Shown here one piece after another: positions 1 through 10,321 of a stretch of DNA of 64,000 nt (within the stretch, counting starts at the first letter, position 1; every line of letters starts with the position of its first letter). The DNA comes from Paracentrotus lividus. Lineage: Eukaryota; Echinodermata; Echinoidea; Camarodonta; Echinidae. The stretch is from positions 183,246 to 247,245 of the forward strand of contig CALNVZ010001583.1 of NCBI GenBank assembly GCA_940671915.1, in the 5' to 3' direction. The notes under the pieces are model-generated. The model was not told where the DNA came from, did no database searches, and saw only the letters and a program-made list of their open reading frames with translations. A program made the translations under genes and the position numbers.

Positions 1-78
1 CCATATTTTGAAAAGTACACAGGGGCGCCAAAATCACGTCGGGCCCCCCGGGGTGCGAAATCCTGGATACGCGCCTGG
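1..78. repeat. End of a repeat with a GGATNCGCGCCTGG terminus
   Basis: The first bases run into a G/C stretch and then a GGATACGCGCCTGG end at about 64-77. This resembles the right end of the element at 841-1319 (GGATCCGCGCCTG). Only the end is in the window, so its extent is unknown. Positions 79-320 hold nothing I recognise. Confidence 0.35.
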
Positions 79-319
79 TGACGGTGATTATTGCATGCCG
101 TTTTATTATAAGATGGAAGCGTCATGCCTTCCAAGCTCGTCTGCCATGTCTAACAAGTTCTTAAGCAGATTGAAATAGATCTGTTGTACGTCCACTCCGT
201 GTGTTAATAAATTATATTAAGCCCGTTTTTCAATATTTTCAAGAATATGGTAAGAACTTGTTCGGCGTGATGATGGTATAAGCAAATAAATAATTGTCAT
301 CCATAATGAGAGAAATCTT

Positions 320-824
320 AACAATTTTGGGGGAAAATGACAAATGGGCATTGGTCTGAGTAGAACGTGTAAATTTGACCACATTATTTCTGAATAATGC
401 GTTCGTATGCAGTCCTCAATACGTCCATCACGTCTTTACCTCGTCTGCAGTTCGTTGGTATCTAGTTAGGAACGGGTGAAAATTACCGTTCCCAAGTTGC
501 AGACCCCGTTTCAAAGAATACCAATTCAAACAATGAAAACCCGTCCGCACTTTTCAGAACGATCCAGAACGATCGAAGTACAGCGATTTTGTTTGTAGTA
601 CGTCCATTTCGTTTCAGGTACGTTGCCAGTGCGTTAACGGGATGGGTGCCCAATTTTTAAAACACTTTTCAAAAGTCTGGCATCTGTCCGACCGAGCTCG
701 TCCCTGAAGTTCGGAAACAGATCGAAATAAGTCTTCACCACGTCCACTCGGTTTACACACAGATGAGCCCGTTCGGCAAAATTTGCCAGGACGTAGAGAG
801 CGCGAGCTCAGTGTGACGGGGGTA
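320..824 (-). mobile_element. Element C, partial copy (TACCCCCGTCACACTGAG terminus)
   Basis: Positions 805-824 read as the reverse complement of TACCCCCGTCACACTGAGC, the same end as the complete copy at 49513-51156. The inside shares strings with that copy in inverted orientation, such as a conserved block around 355-510 that matches about 50130-50260 reversed. Both copies are rich in ACGTCC/GGACGT and GAACG words. No transposase-like reading frame is visible, so this is probably a truncated non-autonomous DNA transposon. The left end was not found, and the start given is where similarity becomes visible by eye. Confidence 0.6.
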
Positions 825-840
825 TCAACGATGATCCGAC

Positions 841-1319
841 CAGGCGCAGATCCAGGATTTTCCAGAGGGGGAGGGGGGCCCAATTTTGAAAAAAAAAAAA
901 TCTTGCGAGCGAGCGTCCAAACGAGCGCGAAGCGCGAGTTTAAAACATTCCACAATATATAGGCCTATACTGACCTACAACAAGGAATTTAAACAATTTC
1001 ATTTTTACTCCTATGAAAACAAAATAATAGTATGTATTAGCAACAACAATAAAAAAAATAAAAAAAATTGGAATATTTTAAACAAAACTTTAGTGGTTTG
1101 AATATGTATTTAAAATTGCTACCATGAATACGATTATTACCCCCATTATAATTACATCAGACGCTGCGAGCGCAAGCTATGTCATTTAATTACCTGGAAG
1201 AACGGCATGTTATGCCCAAGTTGCTATGCCAGAGGCGGTGCAACGAAGTTGAAAGTGGGGGTCAAGATGGAAAAAAAGGGGGGCGGGCCCGTCGCCCCCC
1301 CCCCCTGGATCCGCGCCTG
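841..1319. mobile_element. Element M, 0.48-kb repeat with CAGGCGCRGATCCAGG inverted ends
   Basis: The left end CAGGCGCAGATCCAGG is mirrored by CCTGGATCCGCGCCTG at the right. The interior is G-rich near both ends and contains an imperfect GAGCGCGAAGCGCGAG module near 907-935, a motif repeated elsewhere in the window (10.4-11.7, 57.5 and 59.1 kb). A similar GGCGGATCCAAG start occurs near 34970. No coding potential is apparent. It fits a short non-autonomous element. Confidence 0.5.
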
Positions 1320-1760
1320 CTCAACGTGCAACGTTGTGCCAACGTTGGCCCAGCGGCGAGAATAACCTTGGCCTAACGTAATAGCCACGACCATTGCCGA
1401 CGTTGGCCCAACGAAACCTTTCTCTCTGGGATATTCTTTACATGATCATAAACAATAACATTTCACAAGAATCAGGTAGGGAAAATAATTTTTCATGCAT
1501 TTCATTATTCTAATATTTCCAAAATGTACATGTACAGTGTATTTCATTGTTTAGCCACTCTGTGAAATTAGGAAGTTGTTCCTGCAACCTTAATTAGGGT
1601 GTTTTCGCTGGAGTACGGAGGAGCTTATCTAGAACGTTAGCATAAAAAGGGCACTATTTTCAAAATACTTGCAAAATCTCATTTTTTATCTTCTTCAATA
1701 ACTTTGAAAAAAAAGTTTCCAATGGTAACCGCACAATGTACTCTTCGGCTTGTGAGACTA
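1320..1760. other. Spacer with repeated ACGTTGGCCCAACG words, no gene seen
   Basis: Between about 1322 and 1415 the words CAACGTTG, ACGTTGGCCCA and GTTGGCCCAACG recur, suggesting the ruin of another inverted-repeat element. The remainder is AT-rich with no frame, RNA or clear repeat that I can support. Confidence 0.35.
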
Positions 1761-1910
1761 TGGCCCAAATTCACAAACGTGGTTTAGTTAGTCCATTGTC
1801 TAAATCAGGTGGTTTTTGAATACAAAAATTTAGACCATGGTCTAAATCCGTGGTTTAAACAATTGATTTAGACCATGGACTAACTAAACCACTTTTGTGA
1901 ATTCGGGCCA
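1761..1910. mobile_element. 150-bp palindromic MITE (TGGCCC-AATTCACAAA ends)
   Basis: The left arm reads TGGCCCAAATTCACAAACGT and the right arm ends ACTTTTGTGAATTCGGGCCA, so almost the whole element is one imperfect hairpin. A second perfect palindrome, TTTAGACCATGGTCTAAA, sits inside it near 1829-1848. The GTTTAGTTAGTCCA word occurs in both arms. It is too short for coding and directly abuts the foldback element that starts at 1911. Confidence 0.75.
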
Positions 1911-3520
1911 TTTAGTGTGAGATCCTATGTAGTTTCGTTTGCAAGTCATGTTAATGTTTGGCAACATCTTTATATGTTCTACTTGATCACACGAATCAGA
2001 AAATATATGTCGCCAATTTTTTAATTGACCTTTAGAGACCCAAAATAAAGGTCAAAGGTCAGGCTTCATTAACATAAACCTGATTTTGTTCAAATTGTGT
2101 CAAATTTCGTTTCAAATTGTCGGTAATTTTATAACTAGCAATTAAGTCAATTATCATTTTTTCACCTGACCAGTCAGTTTTGAGCAACATGCATATTAGT
2201 TTATTTATGCATAATTGAATGTATAATAGAGTCAATTTGAAAGGCAATCAGACACAACATATCCATAGACAATATCAATATAAACTAATCAAGATTAAAA
2301 CGTGAATCATACTAGCCTTATATTGTTGCCACATTCCGGTGACCCTAATGACCTTGAAATTCGGTCAAAGGTCAATTTATATGATGATTAACAACCTGGA
2401 AATGGCATTAATTTGGCAAAAACAGAATTTTCTATAAATTTTGACCTTATTTCTAGGTCAAATGTGTCATCTGAGAAAATAACGACATCTATTTTTTGGT
2501 TGATGGCATCAAGGTAAACATATTCATGTTAGTTGCCAACAAAGTTAAGCTTATACGACCAACAGGTCAAAGGTCAAACTTCAAGAAAGACGTTTTGGCC
2601 AAAGTTTTTGGTCTTGACCTATGTCTTATTGGTCCGTGTTACTTGAAATATTTCATTTAACACTGTTAATGTGTTTTGCATGTTCCCATGAACCAGGAAA
2701 TGTTCGTTTTCATTGACCTATGACCTTTAAATGAGGTGAAAAGCCCAAACAATACACAGTTTCTGCTATTTCCAGGTTTTTTAGCATCATGTTATTTGAA
2801 ATTTGACCTCAACTGGAGGTCACATGTGTCAATGAAAAAGAATAGCAACGTTGATATCCTGGTTCATGCTATCAAGGAATCATGTAGAAATGTTGTTATC
2901 AAAATTATAAAGTTAATAAAGCCAAACAGGACTTTGGTCAAGACAGAAAAATTTGGCCCTTATGTATGCATTAAACTTTTTATGTGTGTCTTGACCTTTG
3001 TTTTATTATAGCTTAATAATTTTGAAAATCATAGTTATTTTTGTTCTACTTGTTCCCATAAATCAGAATATCAACATTGCTATTTTCTTTTATCAACACA
3101 TATGACCTCCAGTTAAGGTCAAAGTTCAAATAAAATGACGCAAAAAAAATGGAAATAGTTGAAACTATTATATTGATGCACTTCCTGGTTCATGGAATCA
3201 AGTAGAACACATTAACAGTGTTCAATAAAATATTTAAAGTAATACGGCCCAATAAGACTAAGGTCAAGACCAAAAACTTTGGCCAAAACGTCTTTCTTGA
3301 AGTTTGACTTTTGACCTGTTGGTCGTTTAAGCTTAACTTTGTTGGCAACTAACATGAATATGTTTACCTTGATCTTCATTTTGGGTCACAAAAGGTCAAT
3401 CAAAAAATTGGCGACATTTATTTTATGATTCGTGTGATCAAGTAGAACATATAATAGATGTTGCCAAACAACATGACTTGCAAACGAAACCTATATTTTC
3501 CCCATAGGATCTCACACTAA
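1911..3520. mobile_element. 1.6-kb foldback element (TTAGTGTGAGATCCTATG ends) with DR1-like sites
   Basis: Both ends carry TTAGTGTGAGATCCTATG in inverted orientation. Long inverted arms follow: 1920-2044 mirrors about 3380-3510, and 2507-2630 mirrors 3246-3370. The left arm has about 450 extra bases (2045-2500) or the right arm lost them. The arms contain several AGGTCA-N-AGGTCA direct repeats (2049-2061, 2362-2374, 2564-2576, and a looser one at 3116-3128). Open frames inside are short and unlike known proteins. I read it as a non-autonomous foldback transposon. Confidence 0.75.
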
Positions 3521-3572
3521 TTGTAACGTACATTGTTGCAAGATAGTTTCAATCAGTATATAGGGCTTTGAT

Positions 3573-4285
3573 ATACAGTGCGACACGGAAAAAAAATTGA
3601 GAGCATCTGTCATGTTGAAATGCTTTGTTACTTTGATGTTTATTTCATCATAAACAGTCACTCTATATTCAATTATACCAAACGTATAAAAGTGTTGTAA
3701 CGGTTGACTGAGCATTTAGGCTTTAAAAAAAAATTAAAAAAAAAAAAAAAAAAAAATCGCAAAATTTGTCTTATAGTATCTATTCACCAAGTTTGAGCAA
3801 AAGCAACCCTTGCAATTAATAAGTTTTTTTGTTTTTTTTTTATTCTGTTCTTTATGAATAAATCCAGGAGGACTGACCTAAAACAATGAATGCTCAGAAG
3901 CAAGGGTTTCTTGTGATCAAAAGAAAGTGTTTTTCACCAAAGTTATCCAAAATTCAAGTGCTCAGTTATTCATGATAGAACAGGTACAAATTTGGTATTA
4001 TGACAACTTTCATAAACTGTCTCAACGAACTTTCCGCGACTCATGAAACGTTGCAGGGACTAAGGATATGTCTCCGCAATAGTTTTCACAACCGTCTCAA
4101 AGTAGTCCCAAATCCGTCTCAAAGTAGTGTCAAAGTAGTTTTCGCGAAGTGAGATACCACCCTTACTCTTCGTCATGATAATAAAAAAATAAATACATAT
4201 CCCTAATAATTAAACACATACGACATACAATCTTAATAACGAGGCTCTCAAAGTTGGGTTTACTCTTTCTTGGGACGCACTGTAT
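3573..4285. mobile_element. Possible TA-flanked element plus an embedded MITE end
   Basis: TACAGTGCGACACGGAAA near 3574 and a mirrored CTTGGGACGCACTGTA near 4257-4275 could be short terminal inverted repeats of a Tc1/mariner-like relic. Inside, the stretch ending at 4165 (GTGAGATACCACCCTTA) matches the end of the MITE at 7260-7496, so a fragment of that family lies here. Several degenerate GTCTCAAAGTAGT words precede it. A long A-tract lies at about 3723-3757. The boundaries are tentative. Confidence 0.35.
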
Positions 4286-5264
4286 AAGAGACAAGACGTA
4301 GTATGCGGAATGCAATCAAATGCTCAAACCCTGCTTTTGTCATATTGCATAAAGGATGTCAATGAGGACAGTGGCTGTATTTTCAACGACTATTGTTGCA
4401 ATACGAATTCAATCCACGGGCTACACACATGATTCTTTTTTTCATACCAAGGTTTTATTTTGTCAAATGCGTCAATGTGCATAACAACTTACCTAAAACA
4501 TTGCTGATATGAACAGAAATAACCTACCGCCCAGCCTTTATGATTAGTCAAATCAAATATGCTTCTTTAGGTTTTTAACAAAGGGGGAAATGCCTGTCGG
4601 CACTGAAACTGCGCCTGTATACATTCCTATTAAAGCACTCGCTGATTGGCTGTACTGACCTACGTTCTGCGTTTGAGGAGAACGTCCATTTCCCCCAAAA
4701 TAGGGTTGTAGATTTGAGAACGGGGAGCTACGCTCTTGGAACTAGGGGAAACCCCTCGATTGTGCACACGTGATCTCGAAATTTAAACGCTTGCCAGCCG
4801 TTTCTAGCAAATACCAGTATTTTTAGGAAACTCTGCCTGGATCTTATTCGCTTTATCAATGGCATACACTTGAAGAGAGGGTAGAGTGGAGTAAGTTTCT
4901 TTTTGGGGAGGGTGGGGAGGGGGGGGGGTGCTGGCTCTGATGTGTGGATGGGCAATACCTCTCTGGATGTAGATATTTTCTAAAAAATATTAGTTGATTT
5001 GAGGCATGATCATGAGCAATATTTCGAACTAGTACTTGATGCTGTTCCTGGCACTGAATTTTTCTTTGATGTGAGTCTTGTTACAATCGTGACCCCGAAG
5101 TCGATTTTGTTGTGGTACATGGTTCCCATACCACTTGACTTTTAGCTGACGGCATGAACTCTTTATTTCTGCGGTGGAATTAAAACGCTATTGGTTGACT
5201 CATTACAACCTGGAAGCTGGAAATTTAGTTATGCATTTGCAATGAGGCCAAATATTTTTGTGTA
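4286..5264. other. Non-coding stretch with a G-rich tract, no gene seen
   Basis: No credible exon or repeat pair was recognised. A G-rich run at about 4908-4930 (GGGGAGGGTGGGGAGG followed by more G) has G-quadruplex potential. The remaining sequence is ordinary AT-rich intergenic or intronic DNA. Confidence 0.4.
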
Positions 5265-5544
5265 AATGGCGGAGGACATGGATGATGAAATCAAGTATTA
5301 TTCTATTGTTCTGGAGCGCTACACAAAAGCACGGGACGTCGTGCGAAAAGTTGATTTTTCTTGATTGTAGAAAGGTGGCCATATCTCAAAAAGTGCAGCA
5401 CCAAATGTGATTTTAAAAAAATGCAGAAGAAAGTCTGATTCTCCTCCTTTATGAAAATACCAAACAATATCAGGTTGTAATTAATCTTCATACTATAAAA
5501 AAAAAATAATTTCCACTTGTCCATTTTATTTGACACAGACTGTA
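5265..5544 (-). mobile_element. Element O, truncated copy (ends in TTTGACACAGACTGTA)
   Basis: The right end, TTTGACACAGACTGTA, is the terminus of the complete 473-bp copy at 12737-13209. The interior string around 5306-5320 (TTGTTCTGGAGCGCT) is the reverse complement of 12986-13000. The left end is missing. TA at the terminus suggests TA-targeted insertion. Confidence 0.6.
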
Positions 5545-5880
5545 CATTGGGTTTTCTTTAAAGATTACTGTTTAATATTTACACCCAAAATTGGTATTCC
5601 TGTTTCATGCATAAATTAGCATAGATTAGCGGAAATCCTCATTTTCGACCGTTTACGCCTTAATTAATTTCCACACTGGATTTTCTTTAGAAGGCTAATT
5701 GTCCAAGATCCTACAGAGGATACTTACACCAAAAATTACTGTTCCTGAAGAAACATTTAGTGCTCTACATAAGAAAATCCTATTGCTTGCATAAATTAAC
5801 ATAAATTACAAGAAATCACAAATTTTCACGATTTTCTCATTGGATTTTTTTTAAATTATTTTTTAGCACAGACTTAAATT
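5545..5880. repeat. Diverged two-copy tandem duplication of about 190 bp
   Basis: Two successive blocks share TTACACC-AAAATT, TTGCATAAATTA-CATA and CACACTGGATTTTCTTTA / TCTCATTGGATTTTTTTTAA in the same order, with a spacing of about 190 bp. Both are AT-rich and non-coding. The origin is unknown. Confidence 0.5.
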
Positions 5881-7136
5881 AATAGTATGTTATTTTATGC
5901 AGCTTTGGTTAAAATTTCATGCTTTTGTCAAGCATGTATATTTTTCCCTCATTAAGGTACTCTTTTTGTTTTGTTTTTTTTTTTTTATGGTTATCCACCA
6001 GTCAAAGGTGTCAATAACGCAACGGTTTTTATTTATTTGTAAATGGGACAAGTCGCCACATTTATTTTTATTTCATATTTATTTTATAACAGTTACAAAT
6101 TCATTATCGTTAAACAAATAGATGAATTAATTAATTTAGAAAAAAAAATTTTTAATTATTTCATCCCAGATAAAAGCATTTTATTATGTTCCATTTTATT
6201 GTGTTCCATTACAGTACATTAATTAATATTGGGGAAAATATTACAGCAAGAAATCATTCAGAGTGTTTTTTTTTTCTTTACCTACTCCTATTCCGATTAT
6301 GATTAAAAACGATTATGGTAACAGTATAAAAAATAATAAAATAACTTGGTCCCATTTCTTCTAAAATTGGAATAAAAATCTATGCATTTTGGGGTTATAA
6401 AAATTATTTTTTATGAGGCCAAAATAGGGAGAAAAATGTAAAAAAATAATAATAATAAAAAATAAAGAAGAAAGTTAAAACAAGAAACTTAATTTTAAAT
6501 AGAAAACGATTACGATCATATATTGTCATCTAAGAGCATTTTCCATGCATGATATAGCAATAAAAGCCTATATTTCAAAATAAAAATATATCCAAATTAA
6601 TGGAGGAACATATCTTTAATTACTCATAACTATAGTTAGAGAATAAAAGCTTAACTTTATCAAAAGAATTTTAATTTTTAAACTCCAAAACTGTATTTTT
6701 TATTTGAGTAACCGGGAAATATATTTACTAAATTTTTAATGTTAATTAAACAATATAATTCAGATTTAATGTCATAAAGTACAGAATGTCTACTTTTGAC
6801 ACTACCTTGTATCTGTGTATAAGGCGTACCCCCGACTTTGAATTTATGCAAATTAGAAATTGTTCCACAACTTCTATTTTCCTATTATGTTATTTTGATC
6901 ACTATAATAGTGCCATGCTGTAAATTCTATTATTTTTTTTTTAAATCTTTACTGGTCTAAAAAGAATCTCATAGTTTATTTCCAACTTTTGGAAACGGGT
7001 TCCATCTTTCCCAACTCTCTGGGCCTATCTCGAAAGTGTGGGTTGTGTTGTGTGGTGCATGCTCAAAGTAACGCCTTCAAAGAAAAGGCCTCCCCCCCCG
7101 CCCCCTGCTTGTCTCGAAGGTTTGAGTAGTGTGTGT

Positions 7137-7175
<39 letters not shown>

Positions 7176-7259
7176 TATAATATAGGGATTTCCTGGCAAA
7201 TAAAAATATGTATTGGGTCAAGTTGAATAAAGTTTAGTTGTAAATCGCGGATCACCATT
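5881..7259. other. AT-rich non-coding stretch, homopolymer T near its end
   Basis: The stretch is strongly AT-rich with no exon-like composition. From about 7139 to 7172 it holds a near-perfect T run of over 30 bases preceded by GTGTGTG. A C-run lies at 7092-7104. I see no gene or RNA here. Confidence 0.5.
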
Positions 7260-7496
7260 TAGGTAAGCTATCTCACTTCGCGGAGACGTCTCCGTACAAG
7301 AATAATTCGGTCTCCGCGACGGATAAATAGTATTAGAGACGTCTCCTGATTTCGGAGACGGAATTTTTTTTTTCATAAATTGTCGCAGAGACGTCTAAGG
7401 AGACGTCTCTAACTACTATTCTATTCGTCGCGGAAGACGAAAATTTCTATTCTGTCGCGGAGACCGTACTCCGCGTTAAGTGAGATAGCACCCTTA
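7260..7496. mobile_element. 237-bp palindromic MITE (TAGGTAAGCTATCTCACTT ends)
   Basis: The left end reads TAGGTAAGCTATCTCACTTC and the right end, reversed, TAAGGGTGCTATCTCACTTA. Between them GAGACGTCTCC, GTCTCCGCGAC and GACGTCTC words recur in both orientations, so the element can fold into a long, branched hairpin. A terminal fragment of the same family ends at 4165. It has no coding capacity. Confidence 0.75.
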
Positions 7497-7649
7497 GGAA
7501 GAAAGTGCTTGTAAGAAATGTCAAATTGATCGAAGATAGTTTAAACTTGACCCGGAAAACCTAAATTTAAAAATGTCTTTCTTTATTCAAATGAAAAAAT
7601 ATTGATCCCTTTCTTTTGGTGAAGTGATCTTTTTTTTTTATATATGTAA

Positions 7650-8205
7650 ACTAAGGACAACTACCTCCCGGACGACTACCCTCCGGACAACCACCCCCAG
7701 GACGGTTATCCCTAAGACAATAACTCCTAGGACCACTGCCCTCCAGGAAAACTACCCCCTAGGACTATCACCCACTTGGACAACTTCTCCCAGGACAATT
7801 ACCTCCTAGGAAAACTACCCCCTGAACAATCAACCCCAAGGACAACTACCCCAGGACAAATCCCCCAGAACAATTACCCTCAGTACAATCAACCCTTCGG
7901 ACCACCAATCACCCAAGGCAAACTGCTCCTAGGACAATCACCCCGAGGACAACTACCCTCTAAGAAAATCACCCCTAGGACAACACCCCCTAGGATAACT
8001 GCCCCCGGACAATCGCCCCAGGACAATCCCGTAGGGGGTCGTCCTAGGGGTAGTCCTGGGGGTAATTGTCCTCGGGGGTGATTGTCGTGAGGTAGATGTC
8101 CTAGGCCAGGGGGTAGTTGTCATAGGTGTTAATTATAGGGGATAGTGGTAAGGTAGTTGCCCTCTAGGGGATTGTCTATGGGGTAGTTGTCCTAGGGGGT
8201 GTACG
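7650..8205. repeat. 14-17 bp minisatellite that inverts at about 8030
   Basis: From 7650 to about 8030 the + strand repeats variants of GGACAACTACCCCC / GGACAATCACCCC. From about 8032 to 8205 the same unit appears reverse-complemented (GGGGGTAATTGTCC, GGGTAGTTGTCCTAGG). The array is therefore an imperfect inverted repeat. The open frames crossing it are Pro/Thr-rich products of the repeat, not likely proteins. Confidence 0.8.
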
Positions 8206-8371
8206 GATATGAGCTATTAACAAGCTATTTTTTACTACTTTTTTATTTTTATTGTTTTACTTTTTGACCATTTTTGTGTCAAGTGTGTAAGTGGGTTTGT
8301 AAAATTATAAACGTGTCTTATGCCATTATAAAGGAGGGGGTAGAAAATGAACTGTATGCTATTTGAAGAAG

Positions 8372-8983
8372 TCATTTCCGAAATGTACTACATCCATATT
8401 TGTTAATTCGGGGGAAAACACTTTTTTTTTCTTTTTTCATTGATAGGAGTGTCTGTTTGGAATTAAACTTTTACAGACTAGATCTACCAGTTTTTCGTAC
8501 ATGAATTTTTAGTTTTTGGTTCTGATGGATGTAGTACCTTTTGGAAACGATATGTCTCAGAGTATGTACATTGCCATGTATCTCAGTAATTTTTTATTCA
8601 ATAAAAGAACATTTTGTACTATTTCATATAGCTTAAAATCGATGCCATGTTAAAAAAAAAAATCAAACGTTGCATTGAGTACATAAGTTTTCAAATTTTT
8701 ACTGATGCTCTGGCGAGCCCAGCCAACTACACATTATTTTACATGCCATTAAAACAAATACATGGGACTACATAAAAGTGGATGCAGTACCTTTTGGGAA
8801 CGAACTGAAATGGATGTAGAACCTTTTAGAAAGGAAATGATTTTTGAAAGTAATTTTTTTCACCCTTTCCATTGAAAATTCATGTTTCTATTGCAAAAGT
8901 GCTAAAAATGAGTAGATTAATGTAAAAAAAAAAATTAAAAATGAATTTTTATGGAAAATGGATGTAGTACCTTTTGGAAATGA
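8372..8983. mobile_element. Element with a repeated 24-bp GGATGTAGTACCTTTTGGAA motif
   Basis: The motif GGATGTAGTACCTTTTGGAA plus AYGA occurs near 8527, 8780 (one variant), 8812 (diverged) and 8960, and once inverted at 8372-8396 as TCATTTCCGAAATGTACTACATCC. The copies sit in otherwise AT-rich sequence. The outer two are inverted, as terminal repeats would be, and the inner ones resemble subterminal repeats. No coding frame is present. Confidence 0.5.
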
Positions 8984-9641
8984 GCTCTTCATTTGTGACG
9001 CTGTGAGATGTGGATATGAGTCTTTATAAATCACCCCAAAAGCCTCAATAATTTTTGTTTGAATAGCGCCATCTGTTTTTCATGGTCTCAATTTTGGTAT
9101 TGAGGTGGTGTTTGTACAGTAGGGGTATGCACAGCGCAGCGCTGACGCTTCAAAACAGACAATATAGGATGAGCACGTAATATTATGTGGTCCGCGCACA
9201 CCCGCAGTCAATTGGTTTTATAATAAAAGTCAGCAATTTTTAAAAGGTCACTCTTTATCATGTTTTTTTGTATTGACCTTGTAACTACGGCCAACTTGCA
9301 ATAATTATTGAAAGTCTCCACTGATGAGAGACAAATTGGTTATTTACGTTTCATGCTGGGGGGGAGGGGGGGGGGATTGTTAAGATATTTTCGGCGCTAG
9401 TCATACTTAACAGCCATAGGGGTAGGTATACCGAGGGGGTCAACAGGGTCAATCGGCTATAAAACTGTCTTAATCTTTTTTTTTTTTTTTTTTTTTTTTT
9501 TGCTCAATTTGGCGCCCCCTTAAGGTCACTTAAGGTAATTTTGGCGTCCTTTTGGGAATACTGGCAACCATCTCAGACTAAATGTCATCACATATTTCCG
9601 TCGTATTATGCATATTCTATATTTTTATCATATTCCCAAAA
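8984..9641. other. Non-coding stretch with repeat fragments
   Basis: A G-rich run lies at about 9357-9377 and a T run of over 20 at about 9478-9501. The segment about 9503-9560 (CAATTTGGCGCCCCCTTAAGG and beyond) resembles 15270-15340, so a small dispersed repeat is likely. No exon is evident. Confidence 0.4.
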
Positions 9642-10314
9642 TACACTGCAAAAACTGGGGTGTTAAATTTAACACCACGGGTGTTAAATCTAACACCGGC
9701 CCGGAATCTATATCCGACCAAACCAACTGGTGTTATATTAACACCAGTTTGGGTGTTAGAAATACATTAATAAAACTATTTGGTGTTATTTTAACACCAC
9801 ATTCTGGTGTTTAATTGACACTTTCAAGCTGCTTAATTTCGAATTTGATACCAGTGGTGTTGATTTCACTGGCGTAATCCGTATAGAATGCCATTCATCT
9901 GGGGAAATTACGTAAAAATACAAAGCGTAATCCCCCTGAGATAGATAGGGCGAGCGAATTTACGCTAGTGAGTGGTTGATTTTATTCTTGTTGGTGTTAA
10001 TTTACACCAATCGGTGTGGGTGGTATAGATACACAGGCTGGTGTTAATAACACCAGCTTTTGTGTAAAAAATATTCACGTTTACTTATAACTAAAGCCTA
10101 AATTTTGCTGCATTTGTGTTTATGTATATTATAATTTGACTTATATCAAATGATATGACTTTTACCTGCAAAAATTTCAACAAAGTGCTTTTTCAGAATT
10201 TGTCTTAACACCAAGTCGGTGTTAGAGGATAGCATTCTATTCCGAAATCTAACACCAATTTAACCCCCGCACTGGTGGTGTATGCATATTTAACACCAGC
10301 GTTTTTGCAGTGTA
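9642..10314. mobile_element. 673-bp TIR element, TACACTGCAAAAAC ends with GGTGTTA subterminal repeats
   Basis: The left end TACACTGCAAAAACTGGGGT and the right end reversed, TACACTGCAAAAACGCTGGT, are near-identical inverted repeats, both inside TA. GGTGTTA and its complement TAACACC occur more than a dozen times, clustered in both subterminal regions and often as GGTGTTAAATTTAACACC palindromes. Such clusters commonly serve as transposase binding sites in DNA transposons. There is no transposase, so it is non-autonomous. Confidence 0.8.
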
Positions 10315-10321
10315 TGTACCT

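Noticed and set aside
2736..3011. 91-codon open frame as a small gene
   Set aside because: It lies within the foldback element, has no recognisable motif, and its AT-rich codon use matches its surroundings.
7624..8081. Pro/Thr-rich open frames resembling a mucin-like protein
   Set aside because: They follow the minisatellite unit exactly and stop where it inverts.
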